Source of the DNA: Microthyrium microscopicum
Taxonomy: Eukaryota; Ascomycota; Dothideomycetes; Microthyriales; Microthyriaceae
Direction: 5' to 3'
NCBI GenBank assembly: GCA_010405405.1
Contig: MU004242.1
Span: 1,039,769 to 1,103,768 of the forward strand
Length of the DNA: 64,000 bases
Position numbers and translations under genes: made by a program. The notes under the pieces are model-generated. The model had not been told where the DNA came from. It did not search any database and was given only the letters and a program-made list of their open reading frames with translations. Below are positions 31,482-44,760 of this stretch, in pieces; position 1 is the first letter of the stretch; each line of letters opens with the position of its first letter.

Positions 31482-33514
31482 CTAAGCATCTGGTTTAGTG
31501 TTACTCATGACTTTGGCGGCATTGATAGCGCTCATTTTCTGGTTCCAGGCTGGAGCCGGATTGACGCGACGAACAACTCGACTATCATCAGAAGCAAATC
31601 CAGGGATGCGAATATTGTAGTTTCGCTCAAGAACTTGCTGAATATCGCGTATTTCTAGAGTCGCATCGTTACGGAGTTTGGCCAATCTACAGGCAGCAGA
31701 AATGACATTGTCGACGAACTCATCAGCGACTTCCATGCAGACCTATATCAATTAGTATTGATTACCATAACAACGGACAGCAACCATACCTCTTCAACTT
31801 CAGGGGTCAAGTTCTCAGTGCCTCCAGTCACTTGGCGAACAAGTTCATCTAGCTTCTTTCGGCTCAGGACGTGACCATTAGCATCGCCATCCATTACAAA
31901 CTGAGACTGCTTCGCGATGATCGGCTGGTTGGATGCGCCGCCAGCCATGCCAGTGGGACGAGGAGGGCCAACTGAGACAGGAACCGGTGGAGCCATAGCA
32001 CTGGGAGGAAGTTGCTTTGATATTGGAAATTTCTGCTGAGCATGATTATCGCTATGGGGTCGGGTAGCAGCATTAAAAGCACTTGGATGCGACATGTTTT
32101 GAACTTGAACTGGTTGTTGTTGCTGTTGTGGTTGTTGGTTTCGTGCAGCATTTAAAGCAGCCGAAGCAGCGGCATGAGTGAAGGGTTGAGGAGGTTGTGT
32201 TGCAGTTGCAGATCCTGGAGTGTTAGGTGCTTGCTGTTGCTGTTGCTGTTGTTGTAATTGTAGTGAAGCAGCTGCTGATGATTGTTGAGGTTGAGGTTGC
32301 GGTTGCGACTGCTGACCTTGGCCTGGCGCTCCTGCCTGTTGCCCGGTCGCACCTACCTGTCCTGGCTGTGGCCGCTGTCCATTCAAATTGGCAGGAGCAC
32401 CTGGGTTAGGGCCTTGACGTCCCATTTGGCCCATCGAGGTTGGCGCCTGTCCAGATGCTGATTGTGGCATTGTAGCTGATACTGGGCTAGCCGACTGTCG
32501 TGCAGTCGCCATAGCATTTGCGCGAGCTGCATCAATTGCTGGCCGCTGTGCACTACCGGTCTGAGCCATATTAGATTGTTGGCCCTGCTGACCCTGCTGA
32601 CCCTGCTGGCCTTGTTGACCATGCTGTCCAGGTAATGTCAATTTGAATCCTGCAGCAGAAGCTGATACCGGCGTCGATGGTGTTGCGGCCGATTCAGGCC
32701 TGATATTAGATGGCGCGCCTTTGGCATCTTGGAGAGATTGTTCTCTTGCCTGGGCCTGAGCCTTTCGAAATTGGTCAACCTTTGCTCGCACTTGAGTATG
32801 TTGCTGCGAATTCAGCAGTTTCTGTTGCATCAGTTGCGCCGGAGGATTCTGCCCATTGGCCTTGAATTTCGCTTCTTGCTCAGTTATGCCCTTGATGATA
32901 GCAGACGTACGCTCCATGATCACCAGGGAATTCATATACTGGTCTCTCGCAGTCTTCAACCATAATTCACCCTCAGGAGTCCCTTTAGGCTTGTCTGGAG
33001 GGTTTGTGAATGCAAAGTTCTGAACATGCCGTAGAATATCAGCACTGGGTTGTTGTTTTTGCGCTGCTTGATTGGGCTGATTCGGGCGCACTTGCTGGCC
33101 CATTTGTCCCTGCATCTGCTGCTGCTGGTTTCGAGCCTGTGCCTGGGCTTGAGCCTGAGCTTGAGCCTGCTGTTGTGATCGAGCCTGAGCTTGTGCTTGA
33201 GCTTGAGCTTGAGCCTGTTGTTGGGCTTGCATTTGCTGCATTGGATTTTGTGCTTGTTGTGGTTGGCCTTGCTGCTGTTGCTGGGTTTTTTGGTTCTGTT
33301 GGATCCGCTGATAATGGCCCCTTACATTTGCGGTCAGGCCCTGCAGCTTTTTTAACGCGTCACGATAGGTATCAGTCTCTGGTGACTGGGATTGAAGAAT
33401 AGCCCAGCACTGTTCCGTGGCCGACATGAGCTTAGCCTTGACTTCTGGATCTATACCAGGTATTCTGTTGATGTGGTCTTGACGAACCAAGTTCGCGGTT
33501 GCTGGGGTGCTCAT
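31482..33514 (-). CDS. TAF12: TFIID/SAGA subunit TAF12
   Basis: Two exons, 33514-31790 and 31742-31482, give 661 residues. The start is the ATG of [18 protein letters not shown]; the frame upstream lacks an ATG. Residues about 60-530 are low-complexity: Gln-rich runs, repeated QA dipeptides, GQQ repeats and Pro/Ser-rich segments. The C terminus holds the histone fold, from about residue 552: [13 protein letters not shown], then [25 protein letters not shown], then [23 protein letters not shown]. The phase-0 intron cuts exactly inside the fold, between EVEE and VCME. TAF12 pairs with TAF4 in TFIID and Ada1 in SAGA through an H2B-like fold. It is divergent from LCP5 with a 518-bp spacer. Confidence 0.95.
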
Positions 33515-34032
33515 GGTGATCTTGCGGCGACAGACCAAATGTAAGTGTTGTTAAGGATGTGATGTGAGATCGAAAAAGGGAAGCGAGAGGGGTCGGTGAT
33601 GGTGATGTCAAATGGATAGTATTATATCTTGATGTCATGAAACGGGCAGAAGCCTGGGAACTGGAGGCCCGACGGCGACCTGCACCGTGACCAGGAAGAA
33701 ATGTAGATTGCAACTCTAGCGAGCTGGTAGAGAAAGTCAATATAGTTAGCTAGATGGTTGAAATGGCACGATCAGAATTGAGAGGATGTGATTAGGCTGG
33801 ATGAGAAGAGACAGGACATTTAGATGCATGAAGTTGAGTCTAAGCGTACCCCAAACGCGAACATGGAGAGGCGGGCAGATCATCCATTGATTGGTTGCGA
33901 AGTAGAGACCGAAGCTATTCCGCTACTATCGCCGTCAGAATTTTTAAGTCCGCCATGCCATTCAACTTTTTTTTATGCAGTTGAGGAATCTTTTTTGCTC
34001 TACCTAGGTAGACTCACACATCAACCAGAAAC
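33515..34032. promoter_or_regulatory. divergent spacer TAF12 / LCP5
   Basis: 518 bp between two start codons reading outward, so both promoters must lie here. A GATGAG (PAC-like core) near 33799 fits rRNA-processing control of LCP5 but is short and could be chance. Confidence 0.4.
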
Positions 34033-35127
34033 ATGTCGCGACCACTCGAAAAATCCATTCCTACGCTCTTGGCGAATCTTACTCAGTCGCTCGAGTCTGC
34101 TGTTGAAGCTGCTCCCGCCAAGGCTGGTGTTCTTCCACCCGCTGAAGATCTCTCACTTCTAACCACCAAAAACGAGATTTTCTTGTCCTATATCCAAAAT
34201 CTCGTATTTCTCATTGTTGTCAAGCTTCGCCATACATCTCTGCAGTGGAATGGCGATGAAAATCTGGAGGAGACCGCCAAATTGAACACAGAAGTGGTAG
34301 AAAAGCTAGCCGAATTGCGACTTTACCTCGAAAAAGGAATCAAACCCCTGGAAGGTAAATTGAAATACCAGATCGACAAGGTTATTCGAGCAGCAGAAGA
34401 TGCCTCCCGCCCACAAGCTACCAATGGTTCTGCGAAAATTGGCTCTTCCAAAGTGAAGGGCGGGAAGCCTGTCCGAAGCACACGAAGAGATGCTGATTTT
34501 AGTGGTTCTGATGCTAGCGGTGGAGGATCAGGCAATGACAGCGATGATTCCGAGGACATGGAGGACCTCTATGCAGCACCAAATCAAAACGCACTTCTAA
34601 GAGCTGGGACTGAAGACAAGAAGGAGAGCCAACGCAAAGATGGAATATATCGACCTCCCAAAATTACTCCTACATCTCTACCAGTCACATTTGGCAAGGA
34701 AGCCAAGGCTGAACGAAAGCCAAAGAAGGCCGCAGCTCTCGATGAGTTTATTGCAACTGAGCTCTCTTCGGCGCCTATGGCGGAGCCCAGTATTGGCAGC
34801 ACCATCCGGTCGGGTGGTCGACATACATTGTCACAGCGAGAACGAGAGCAAGAAGCTGAGCGCCGAAAATATGAAGAAGAGAACTTTACTCGACTACCAA
34901 AGCCAAGCAAAACTGACCGAGCACAAAGCAAGCGCAGTCACAACACCTTTGGTGGAGAAGAGTGGCGTAACCTGGGACAAGGCTTGGATCGAATTGAGAA
35001 ATTGACCAAAAGAAGCTCCAATTCTGCGAATCTGTTGGCTAGAAGCAGAAAGAGAGAAGTTCAGGACGGACCTCGAGACTCTGGTCAGCAACCTGGCTCA
35101 ACTTTTGCAAAGCGACGAAAGACTTAA
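34033..35127 (+). CDS. LCP5: U3 snoRNP-associated protein Lcp5/neuroguidin (Sas10/C1D family)
   Basis: Intronless, 364 residues, ATG in good context (AAACATGTCG). Residues about 10-95 form the Sas10/Utp3/C1D domain: LEKSIPTLLANLTQSLESAVEAA, then LSLLTTKNEIFLSYIQNLVFLIVVKL. The middle has KPLEGKLKYQIDKVIRAAE, an acidic Ser/Asp patch and the conserved GIYRPPKITPTSLP block. The C terminus is basic with bipartite nuclear/nucleolar signals and the Lcp5 signature HNTFGGEEWRNLGQGLDRIEKLTKR. Lcp5 acts in the small-subunit processome at 18S rRNA cleavage sites A0-A2. Confidence 0.95.
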   Translation: MSRPLEKSIPTLLANLTQSLESAVEAAPAKAGVLPPAEDLSLLTTKNEIFLSYIQNLVFLIVVKLRHTSLQWNGDENLEETAKLNTEVVEKLAELRLYLEKGIKPLEGKLKYQIDKVIRAAEDASRPQATNGSAKIGSSKVKGGKPVRSTRRDADFSGSDASGGGSGNDSDDSEDMEDLYAAPNQNALLRAGTEDKKESQRKDGIYRPPKITPTSLPVTFGKEAKAERKPKKAAALDEFIATELSSAPMAEPSIGSTIRSGGRHTLSQREREQEAERRKYEEENFTRLPKPSKTDRAQSKRSHNTFGGEEWRNLGQGLDRIEKLTKRSSNSANLLARSRKREVQDGPRDSGQQPGSTFAKRRKT

Positions 35128-38100
35128 AAGGCTCCAGAAGGCTATTACGAGACGACTTCTCTCCCCACACTGGAGACTTTCCAACTCATTGCCTTGCCAA
35201 TAGACTGTCAAATGCAATATTTCGACTTTTGACCATCACTTCGAATACTTCGCCGATGTCGACCACATCAACTCCATAAGCCTTTCCTCTCGTGACTGGG
35301 TTACTGCGTTATCTTATGTGTAGTGTTTCATCCTTCGCGTTGTCAATTAATGACGGCTTCCCAAGCTAGACGACTTGATATCATAGTGACGAGTCATGGC
35401 TGAACTAATGATTCAGGGACTCTCGCCCTAATCACACGAATTCCCGGACGATATTTGATAGTTCAGCTTCTCAAAAGCATTCATGGTCCGAAAATGCATG
35501 TATTCGCCTAGTATAGAGCTCGCCCAGCTGGATCGAGGGCTTTGACACCTCTTATCCTAGTTTAATATATGATCACCGCCGTCAGATCCAAAACTCCAGT
35601 TCAACGAGCAAATATAGCTGTCATAATCCAACGCAAGGAAAGCTTATTATGTACACCTTCGACTGCATCAGCCCGAGCAATTGTTATTGACAGCACATCC
35701 TATGAAGGGCATTGACAACTCTGCATACAACAGTCCTCCTTCGTTCACAAACGAAGCTACCTCTAACCACCAACTTTTTGCCCCAAGTCGCCCCTCGGTC
35801 TCCCCATCAAGTTGACCTGATGGCCAGCCACCGCGCATCTTCGGTCCGCAAACACTAGCGATCAAAGACCCGGTCACCCACCACTACGCAGTCAGTCACA
35901 CGTCCCTCGTAGCATCTCTACGGCCAGCCAAAAGTAACCACGTCAACTATACCTGCAATTCCCGCCCAGGTCCGCGCACCGAGAAGCCAACGTGACAGCT
36001 CAAGAGGCCGCTAGGATACGCTATATCAAACTTTACCTGGGAAATACCACCGGTCCATGGCTGGAATGCTTCGTGCGCACAGGGGTATCTAGAAGGAGAG
36101 GCAGGTGTAGGGTACGCCGGGGGACTTTCCTGGCTACAGTAGAGCTGTGGTTGGCGATGTCAAGGCATGCTACTCGTGACGACAATCATGTACGGGGTGA
36201 TCGTTGCTGGGTGGCTTGGATGAACTGAAACATAAGTTATACCTGGAATTAGGTTTCTTATGACAGCTGGGTGGGGGTTGGCTGAGAAGAGGAGGTATGC
36301 AGAGTATTGACGAAGACAAATTGTGTTTGGCTAGGATGGAGGCGAGTATCATTAGCATCGGAGATGGATTAGGGGTTTGAATATGGCATTTGCTCGAGAG
36401 CAAGAATACTCTAGTCACGATGGATGCCTCTCGGAGTAAAGCTGCATGAATGAGAAGGGCTAATTCGATTGTAGGAAAAAGTATAGTCTTGAATGGTACA
36501 AAGCTCCTCTAACGAAAGCCGGCCAACATCTGGTTGGCTGGCTATTGAAGCGTTCTTATCAGCGACTTGCCATCTGGACATCGTCCAAGTCTTCAGCACT
36601 TTGCTGGTACTTTACGCGGCTAAACCATCAATCTATCGGCGTGTGTTTCAGAACCAGAAGCTTGGAGACCTCCCACTGCGATGGAGCAATGACCTGGTAT
36701 CAAAACTGGTCCGAGCAGTGACATGGCTAGGATTGCATCCCGAAGTTGGTCACCAAGTATTGTATGCTCTTAGCCATGGTGCGGGTAACGCGGCTGAGTG
36801 AATGTGTCAAGGTATTTGGAAACCAGATGATGTTGGCGAGGGTGCTGGACGTATACCTTGCTCTTACTGTACATTGACGGTCTGAGGTATAAAGCTGTTA
36901 AATATAGGACTGTGAGATGGTAGATGCTCGGGAGTTCTTTCGGGTACTGTGCATTTTCACTGATGTTGAAGGTTAAGCTATGCTACTCGATTGAAACGTT
37001 TATGGATGTAATGGGGTAGTTTAATTCAGATCAAAAGCTATCTATATGAACTCAGAGTATACTAGCAATTGGCTTTGCTATCAGGCTGATAGCAACACAA
37101 AAGTGACCCTCGCCGGTTGGATCTAAGAACTACTGAGTTTAGGAACCAAATAGTACATTGTATGTTACCATGGGGCTAAAGCCGATACCAAGCCAGCGGA
37201 GAGGTTAATATTTGCCACTTCCCCATGGAGAACCTTCCTGCTATAAGGCTCGAGCTTCCTTAACAGACCAAATATAGGGTGTGATCTGGCGGTGAACTGT
37301 CAAACCCTCACGCCAGCTTGGACCAGTTGCGGAAGTATCCACGGGTTTGGAAGTAAAGATCCGCGGTTCTCTGCAGATACCATTTTCGATCAGGAACATA
37401 AAGCCGCTCAGCACTAGTAGACTGTACACTTTCTCCTCCTTGTAGTGTCGAGACACATACGGAGTAGTTTGGAGTGAAAGAGAATACGACATGTAAGCTA
37501 TATATATTTCTATAATAAATTCGTAGGATCTGAATCCAATATTCTTCTTCGTGCCGTGGATGTGTTCCAGCTGAAACAAGGACACTTTATAGACTGAAGA
37601 TAGCCACCGTCAAATCGATGTTGCGCATGTGAATATGAGAAGGCAATGACTCTTAGGCGAGATGGGAAAATCTCCTTTAGGATGTAAGGACAAACTTCCA
37701 CAATCGGTGAACCTTCCAACAGGTGTAGGCTAGTATCTGCCAGGTGTTTCGTGTGCCAAATTTCTGGCCACGTTCGGTAAACGATACCATGCCTCCCGTA
37801 CGCGGAAGAGAGCCTGAATTGAAACAATCCATCGTATTGGTAGTGGCATTGTTTCCCGGGGAATTATTTATGGTTTCAAGATATCGCAAAAATACAAGAA
37901 CTTCCAATTTGGTCGCCTTTGTTTGCGTTGGCAGATTTGGCTCCATTGGGACAGTTCGTGGGTGCCAAACATATAATCATATTGAGGATGTGTTGCCTGT
38001 ATAGGATATATTAGCAACAGTCCTATAAACAGAGACCCAGAAGTGCTTCCTACCCTGCTACACATCCGTCTTATTACGGAACGATATTTTTGCGGTTTCA

Positions 38101-38170
38101 AGTCGCCCACAAAAGAAGGACGCAATTGCTGTTTTTCATTGACATCATCGTTCTATTGATAGCGACTGTT
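35128..38170. other. 3-kb gene-poor region
   Basis: No convincing gene. Several frames of 60-115 codons exist on both strands (e.g. 36493-36801 plus, 37241-37585 minus) but none shows a known motif, a joined splice chain or supportive composition. No tandem or inverted repeat stood out. Confidence 0.4.
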
Positions 38171-40722
38171 TCATACTTTGATCGGAGGGATGGTGGCTCG
38201 GGACGGTGATGGCAGGGATGCCTGCCGTCGGACATCTGCTTCGCGTATGATATCGGCAGATAGGCGAAGACTAGGCGCCAGGTGTGCATAACGTTCAATT
38301 TCTCGAACAACGTCCTTGATGATAGCACTCATTTGGTGCTGTGGCGGAAGCAGTTCTGATAGAGCGGGTGATAACGTGGCTCCCATAACCAACAGGGTCT
38401 GGGAGACAATTCTAGAAGACTTTTAGTAAAGCACAAAGGATGCGTGAAAGAGGACTTACGATAGTGCTCCTTGCCAAAGATATGGCAGATGTCCAGAATG
38501 GCTTTGAAAGTTAATGCTTAGCCTGGAATTAGAGTACAGTTGGATTTCACTTACTGTGCTTGTATGTTTTCCAGCTGCCGTATACATGCCTCTAGACACT
38601 TTCTGCAGCTATCCTTGACAGCCGGGTCTTTGAAAGCTGACTCGTTGATCAAAACTGCTAGAACATAAGGGCGATATATGATCGTTCGGCAAGCAAAGTA
38701 GCGCAATCTCAGAACAACCTGAACAGGGGTGGCCGCAGGATTCTTTCCAGTGTGAAGTTCGAACTTGACCGCCTTTGGAAGACCACTGTACCATTCGGTT
38801 AATTGAGCATCGAGCTCTTCAACGACCGGTTCCAGGGCGGCGGTATTTGTTATGGGCGAAGAGACAGTATAAATAGAGTTGCTAACTCTATTCAATAATC
38901 GTCTGAGGCCAATCTCGGCGAGAAAGTACCAGAGATCATCTTCTGCCACGGGTTGTTCGCCTTCCGTTTCGAAGTACCCAGGAATTCCTACCATCTCTTC
39001 AAATTGCACAATTCCAGAGTGTGGCAATTCTAGTTCTGCCAAAAGATCGCTGTTCCATTCCATCAGTCGTCTGTTCTCCAACCAGGAGCCTGCGCACCGA
39101 ATAGACAGTCATAGGTAGAAAAATCAGATACGGACCTTTCAAATAGCAAAGCATTCCAGTAGAGCCGTTCGCTCAGCCTTTTGTCTCCTGCTGAAAGAGG
39201 TCCACTGACCAGAAGTTGTAATTTCATGGACGTGCTAACAAGCAGATTCCAGGCCTCTAGCGGTCGTACCATGTAAAAAAGATAGGCGCATGCCAACAAT
39301 TGACATTGTGCGGATAATAGATCATTTCGAAGGATAAGAGAAGGTATCATGGCCCAGGCCGATGTAAAGAAAGCCATACCAGCTGGATCAGTCTTTTCAG
39401 GTAGACGAGAAACTGTGCCACCGCAACTGGCTGAGCCCAGTGCCAATACAAGCAAAACCAAGCAGCTCTCTGGGCCTTCCCGAAAGCCACGAGCATGTGC
39501 TATCCTATAAAGGCTATGCCATTTGTACGGACTAACGCATGCATACCAGACATTCACACCGTTGAAGAATGCTTGCGTATAGAGCGGGACGTGTGTGAAG
39601 TCTATAGGCCGATTTGCGGTGAGATTGAGCGATTCTCTCTGCATCTCAAGCTGGACCAACACTTGAGGGTCCCACTTCTTAGAAACGAGGTCTCGTATCT
39701 TAGGCCAATGGAGTAGATTTAGGGCCGGAGTTGTATGGTTTTTTGGCATTGTTGAGACGCTCGCCGGTGAACTATTCCAGGTACCAAGGCCATTCATCAC
39801 AGCCCCTTTGGTCAACATCAGAGTTTCGTCATGGACAATGGGACTCGAGGTATTAGCCGGCGAGCTGTTGGCTTTAGTGCTGGGGCTGGCGCCATTGCCG
39901 GCTTGAAGGAGAGATTCAATCCGAGTCAATCGCTCGAGAATCAATTTATCACCGGCATCTAATTTGACTCCAGGTTCTCGATAGACGCATTCAGCGCTTA
40001 GTTCGGTACAAAGCCGACATTTAGGTTTGGCGCCATCGCATCTCGATTTTCGGGAGCGACACACTTCACACTGCAGAGCGAATGCATTAGCGTAGAAAAA
40101 CAAGGGGTCATCAATGTGCCTAAAATGAGGAACAGAAAAGAAATATGCGAAAACATACAGCTATGGTTGCACGGCGGCGAGGGTAGTCCACCGGCTCGGT
40201 ACTGGGCCGCTTGCGCGGGTTCGAATCTGTGTTGCTATTGGGAGTTGCCTTGCTGTCGGGCTCGATACCTGCAACGCTGCTGTGGCGAGACCATTTAAGG
40301 CTGGACGCCTCTCGGTCGCTTCCCGAGTGTGACAGGTTGCGCGGACGCGTCTGCGACTTCACCTCACCTGCCATGTCAAAAACATGCTGTTGCGGGCTCG
40401 GATAGTAAAGGCTGGTGGGCGTGCTCAAGGCCGAGAAGACCGGCTGCGACGGTGGTGGTCTCTCGAAAATAGTATGAAGTCCAAAGCCGTGGGCAGGGTA
40501 GAGGCTGGTTCCCAGATCGAATGGGCCGGAAAAGCCGTCGGGTTGTTGTTGGTGCTGCGCTTGATGCTGTTGTTGAGCAGTTGGGTCTTGGTGATGGTTG
40601 GAATGGGTGTGGGAGCGGGAGAGGGCTGTTGGAAATGGTTCAAATGAAGAGAGTTGAAAGAGGCTGTTATTTGGCGCATTGTCCGTAGAACTAGAGAGGG
40701 GACTTATGGGAGCCGAAGCCAT
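38171..40722 (-). CDS. Zn2Cys6 fungal-specific transcription factor
   Basis: Five exons: 40722-40159, 40070-39136, 39049-38555, 38501-38460 and 38411-38171, giving 758 residues. Exon 1 encodes a disordered Gln/His/Pro-rich leader ending in RRRATIA. The intron falls directly before the zinc cluster CEVCRSRKSRCDGAKPKC (from residue 189), completed by RLCTELSAEC, a C-x2-C-x6-C-x6-C-x2-C-x6-C binuclear cluster. A short coiled coil (LILERLTRIESLLQ) for dimerisation follows. The remainder is the helical fungal transcription-factor domain (GVNVWYACVSPYKWHSLYRIA, then YFACRTIIYRPYVLAVL). The third intron has a non-standard GTCCGT donor. Acceptors for exon 4 are ambiguous by a few codons. The nearest upstream gene is 4 kb away. 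The regulon is unknown. Confidence 0.9.
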
Positions 40723-43700
40723 CTGGTCTTATGATTTAATTGGGCAAACTTTTTGCTCGCGAGTCAATGGCAATACCGGTAGGCTGTAGCCAACTCAAGG
40801 TTTACCAATATCCCGTTGTCAGTGCGAGTGGTTGGGGCAAGCTCTGGCGATGCTTTAAACAAATCCTTTTCGTTTCGATCTTTCTTAAACTGCAATAGCT
40901 GCGACCCTTTTATTGCACTCGAGCCTTTTCGATCCAGATATCTGATCGCCGTCTAGGCGGCGGCAGTGGCCAAGTACACACCGGTCTTTTCGCGGGGAGT
41001 GAAGTGAGTTGTGAGCTTGTAAACTTCACTCATAAATGATAAAGCCTTCAGAAGATATTTTAAATGCTATACCTGTAGCCCAGAGCCAGGTACCATAGGG
41101 AATAGTCGGGAACTCCAGTCTTCAGGGAAGTCGCTGCCACTGTATAATGCAATCAATCCCGTTCTAGATTGCTACAGCTAGGGTATCCAGAAACCAAAAC
41201 CGTGAAGCGGGTCAAAACCGAAATAGCCAGTAATCTCGACGAATCGTATTTTCAGCACTCTGAGTAACTTTTGAGATATTTCACACTCGTTCCGAGTACT
41301 GACGTTCGTCCTTGGTACAGCCTGATGGCTGCTAGCGCCACAAGTTGAAGCGACGGCCCACGACTGAGTATAGAGGATCATCCAGATAAATTTTCGAAAG
41401 TTTTCTGGAGCATGAAATCATAAAAGACTAACTCTAAGACTTTCGAGTGGAAGAATTCTTGTCTCCAAACTAACGGCATCAAAGATCATCCCGCAACAAG
41501 TGGCCATGGCCCATATATATGGCACGTTCGCGATGTATACTCCTGAACTTTGAGCAAGACCATGCCAATCCATGTTCTGATCTCCGCATGTCACAATAGC
41601 TCTAGGTTCAGAGCGAAACACTCCCGCAGCTAATAACGCCTATAATAGCCAAAGACACCTGCTCAAGACAATCTTCCTAGCCTCAGATTCGTCGTCAATG
41701 TACCCCTCAGGGTGGACGATGACATTTCCACCAGCCTAGCTTGTAATCCGGCGTGTCAAGCTTCTAGGACCCAATCTATCTGAGGTGGACATAAGCTTGG
41801 GTTGTAGAATTCGATCTCTAGGCTTTGTAACAGCTAGCCCTCCACATCCTAATGCGTCACAACCTGGCAGCTGGCGCTTGTTTGAAATCCAAACAATGTA
41901 CCCCAAAAGTCTTAGCGACTGCTTGTGTGACACGGTAGACGAGGTATATGGAAGTAGATGTTGGAAGCAACCATGTCTGCCGCCCTCCATGCATATCTGG
42001 ACTCTGGATATTTTTGATTAGACAAGGATACACGCAGGGACACTTTGAGGTAGCAGTTATTGCACTTCCTATAGTAGACCCCCAGTACAGTTTCTGCTAG
42101 CTTCGAACATAACTATTAGGTCTAAAATGCGGGAAAGTTGGGGGTTTGACCATCACAGTGTACACTGAGGCCGCCTTCCTGTCCAGCCTTACCAGAGACA
42201 CAAGGTTCAAGCTAAGAAGCTGATATCGGCCAACCAGCGGGTACTGTTGCGGACCCCTATAGAACCACTCGCTATTACTATGACCTGGCAAAGTGAGGGG
42301 AACGTACCGCTACAGTAGGAGCTCCTGTGCGTTGACCGTTCATTTGCTGTGTTACACTCTGATTCGCTTCTTCATTGGCATGGGCTGAATTTGACGTCTA
42401 AATAGCATGCGGTTTGTAACAAAAGATCATGCAGACAGTATATATGACGATTAGTGACTTATGATTCTCCGTTGGAAAACTATCATCGTACGGTCTTGGA
42501 GAACTATAGAGTAGGACCTCGATATGGGTCTGGAGCAAGGGTTGAACATCGAACTACAACTACGCCAAGTCGTTGACAGTAAGTAGTCTATAGGAGAGAT
42601 CCATCAGTGAGTTAAGCCAATGGTGCATTTGAATGACAAGTCATAGCTCGTTGGTCAACATCAACGTGTCAATGTGTTTTGTGGCTTCGACGTCCATTGG
42701 GCGTTTCTACTCCAGTATAAGACTTTGCGTACGCCAGAGGCCGGAATGGCCTGATGATTCAAACACTAGATTGATCAAGCCAAGCTGAACTGGACCTCAA
42801 ATTTATCTCATTAGCCAAATTACAAGTATTGTGCATGAAGAACCAAGGAATCATTTCTTGCCCATCTCATGCGTAAACCTTAAATGGATCGAAAGTATTG
42901 CCCCATCCATGGCTCACGACTTTCTGACCACGGAAGGAAGGACCTAATGTCTGCATATGGGTAGGTAGCTACTGTGACCATCTGAACCGCAAAGGACCCG
43001 TCAAACAATTGGCGTATTCCCGCTTATTTCCCCATGCAGGTAAGCTTAATGTTTTGTTTGTACGACGAATATCATCTGAAGGGGAAATAAGATACGAGTA
43101 TGCGTTTCGAAACGAATCCGAGTTCGATACCTGCTCGTCGATTAAAGTCGGACAATTTCGAGAGTTTGAACGTAGCGTGGCTCTAGAAACATTTGACCAG
43201 AATAGATACTCCAGCGACCGGACGAGATACATCACCAATTAGCAAAACCTGTCGATGATGCCTTGCCACTCATTTGGTTCCTGGCTAATTCAAGCTTGTG
43301 CTTGTGCAAATCATCGCATATGCGGCTGGAAACCCTAGCATTCAGGTCATCTGCATATAAACATATGCGATGTAGGTCTGTATTGAGGCATTATCTTCGG
43401 CTTGACATGCTTGTTGGGAGAGGCATATCTCGGGTTTACTTGCCTGCTTTCTCTACGTTGTAGGGGCGGAGACAGGAAAAAGTTGTGCGTGTCTTCCAGC
43501 ACGGGAACGGTTTGTTCTTAAGATGATTTCCATAATTGTTTACTTGATTTGATTTGTATGCCTAATCAGGTATAGATTCCAGGCAAAAGAAACATTAGAA
43601 ACATGACCAACGGAAGTCTCAGTGACCTGATTAAACTGTTCCTTATCTGAGCCACAAATGCGAGATTTCGGCCTTGTGAACTCAAATCACAAGCCTTTTA

Positions 43701-44760
43701 GCTCCCAGCTTTGTAGGATGTTAAACCCTTACTGATAACAAGGGAAGAAACAGGAACTTGGAGAACAGTTTTCTCTTTACTATACTGTTATCAAGTTGAA
43801 CCCCTGTGAATGATCTACAGTTGATATTGAAAGAGGTCGAATTGATAGAAAAGACAGCGGTCCTTGTTTCATCATAACTCGTTACTTACTACTTGTCTAT
43901 TCTTCATTTTCAAGGAGATTTGTACAAGCTTCGAATACTTGGTATGTTTGGACTGTCAAGTCAAGTTGACAACCACTTATAGAGTTCGGTCTCAATCCAT
44001 GTCTAATCCCCTGCAAGCTTTGGTAAGTTACTAAAGCAACTCGATTAGCATGATAGTGAAACGCCTATGACGCTTTCTCAATGATATTGAAATACAGCTT
44101 GCATCAATAAACTGGACCAAATAAGAAGAGAACTTCATCCAGTAGCCAAAATTTCTGGACTAAGCCATTATGATGACAAATTCTTAAGCTACATGGTGCT
44201 GCTCTCGTTGATTACTAGAGTACGACTCATTTACAACAGCATTAACTTCCGACACTGATAAATTGAATTTGGAAAACGTTGCCATCAGGTTCACCATGGA
44301 GCGAAATAGCTCGATAGTCACACCATCTCACTCGTCGGATGCCTTGATAGGTTTATGTAAGGAAAGGTAATTTCGGGTCTGATTTCAGTCACTTGAACGG
44401 TCGCATCAAGCTTGTCCAAGTTTTGGTCTTTAAGCATGAGGTGTTTAGATCTGCAGCTTTTTGGACTGTTAAGAGCTATGCCGTAGGTGAGGAAGCTGTT
44501 TTCGAGTGACAGACGTGGAGATACCATTTGAGGAAGTCACTACCATCAGTCTGCGAATGGCTATCGCCGCCATGAGCTTCACTTGCAGGTAAGCACTGAT
44601 GGCGAAAACGCGGAGAAGTAGGAGCAGCAACAAAACAATCAAAGATAACTGGGCAAGCCTCCTAAACTTTCACCACAACAACTTACCAACAAAAGACACG
44701 TTCCTAACACTGAATGTGTTTAGAACTCGTTGATTCTCACAAACCCCCCAAACATTCAAT
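40723..44760. other. 4-kb gene-poor region upstream of the transcription factor
   Basis: No gene could be supported. Only scattered frames of 60-90 codons occur, without splice links or motifs. It is divergent from both flanking genes, so it contains both promoters. Possible contents are long regulatory DNA, a non-coding RNA or decayed genes. Confidence 0.4.

Noticed and set aside
36493-36801. 102-codon plus-strand frame
   Set aside because: Some protein-like look (LLVLYAAKPSIYRR) but no partner exon, no known family and a poor start context.
40211-40240. GGGTTCGAATC-like tRNA B-box
   Set aside because: It lies inside exon 1 of the transcription factor; no A-box or stems around it.
41178-41621. 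Two adjacent minus-strand frames (YIANVPYIWAMATCCGMIF and following)
   Set aside because: Considered as a decayed membrane-protein gene. Hydrophobic content is weak and no splice chain or family match was found.
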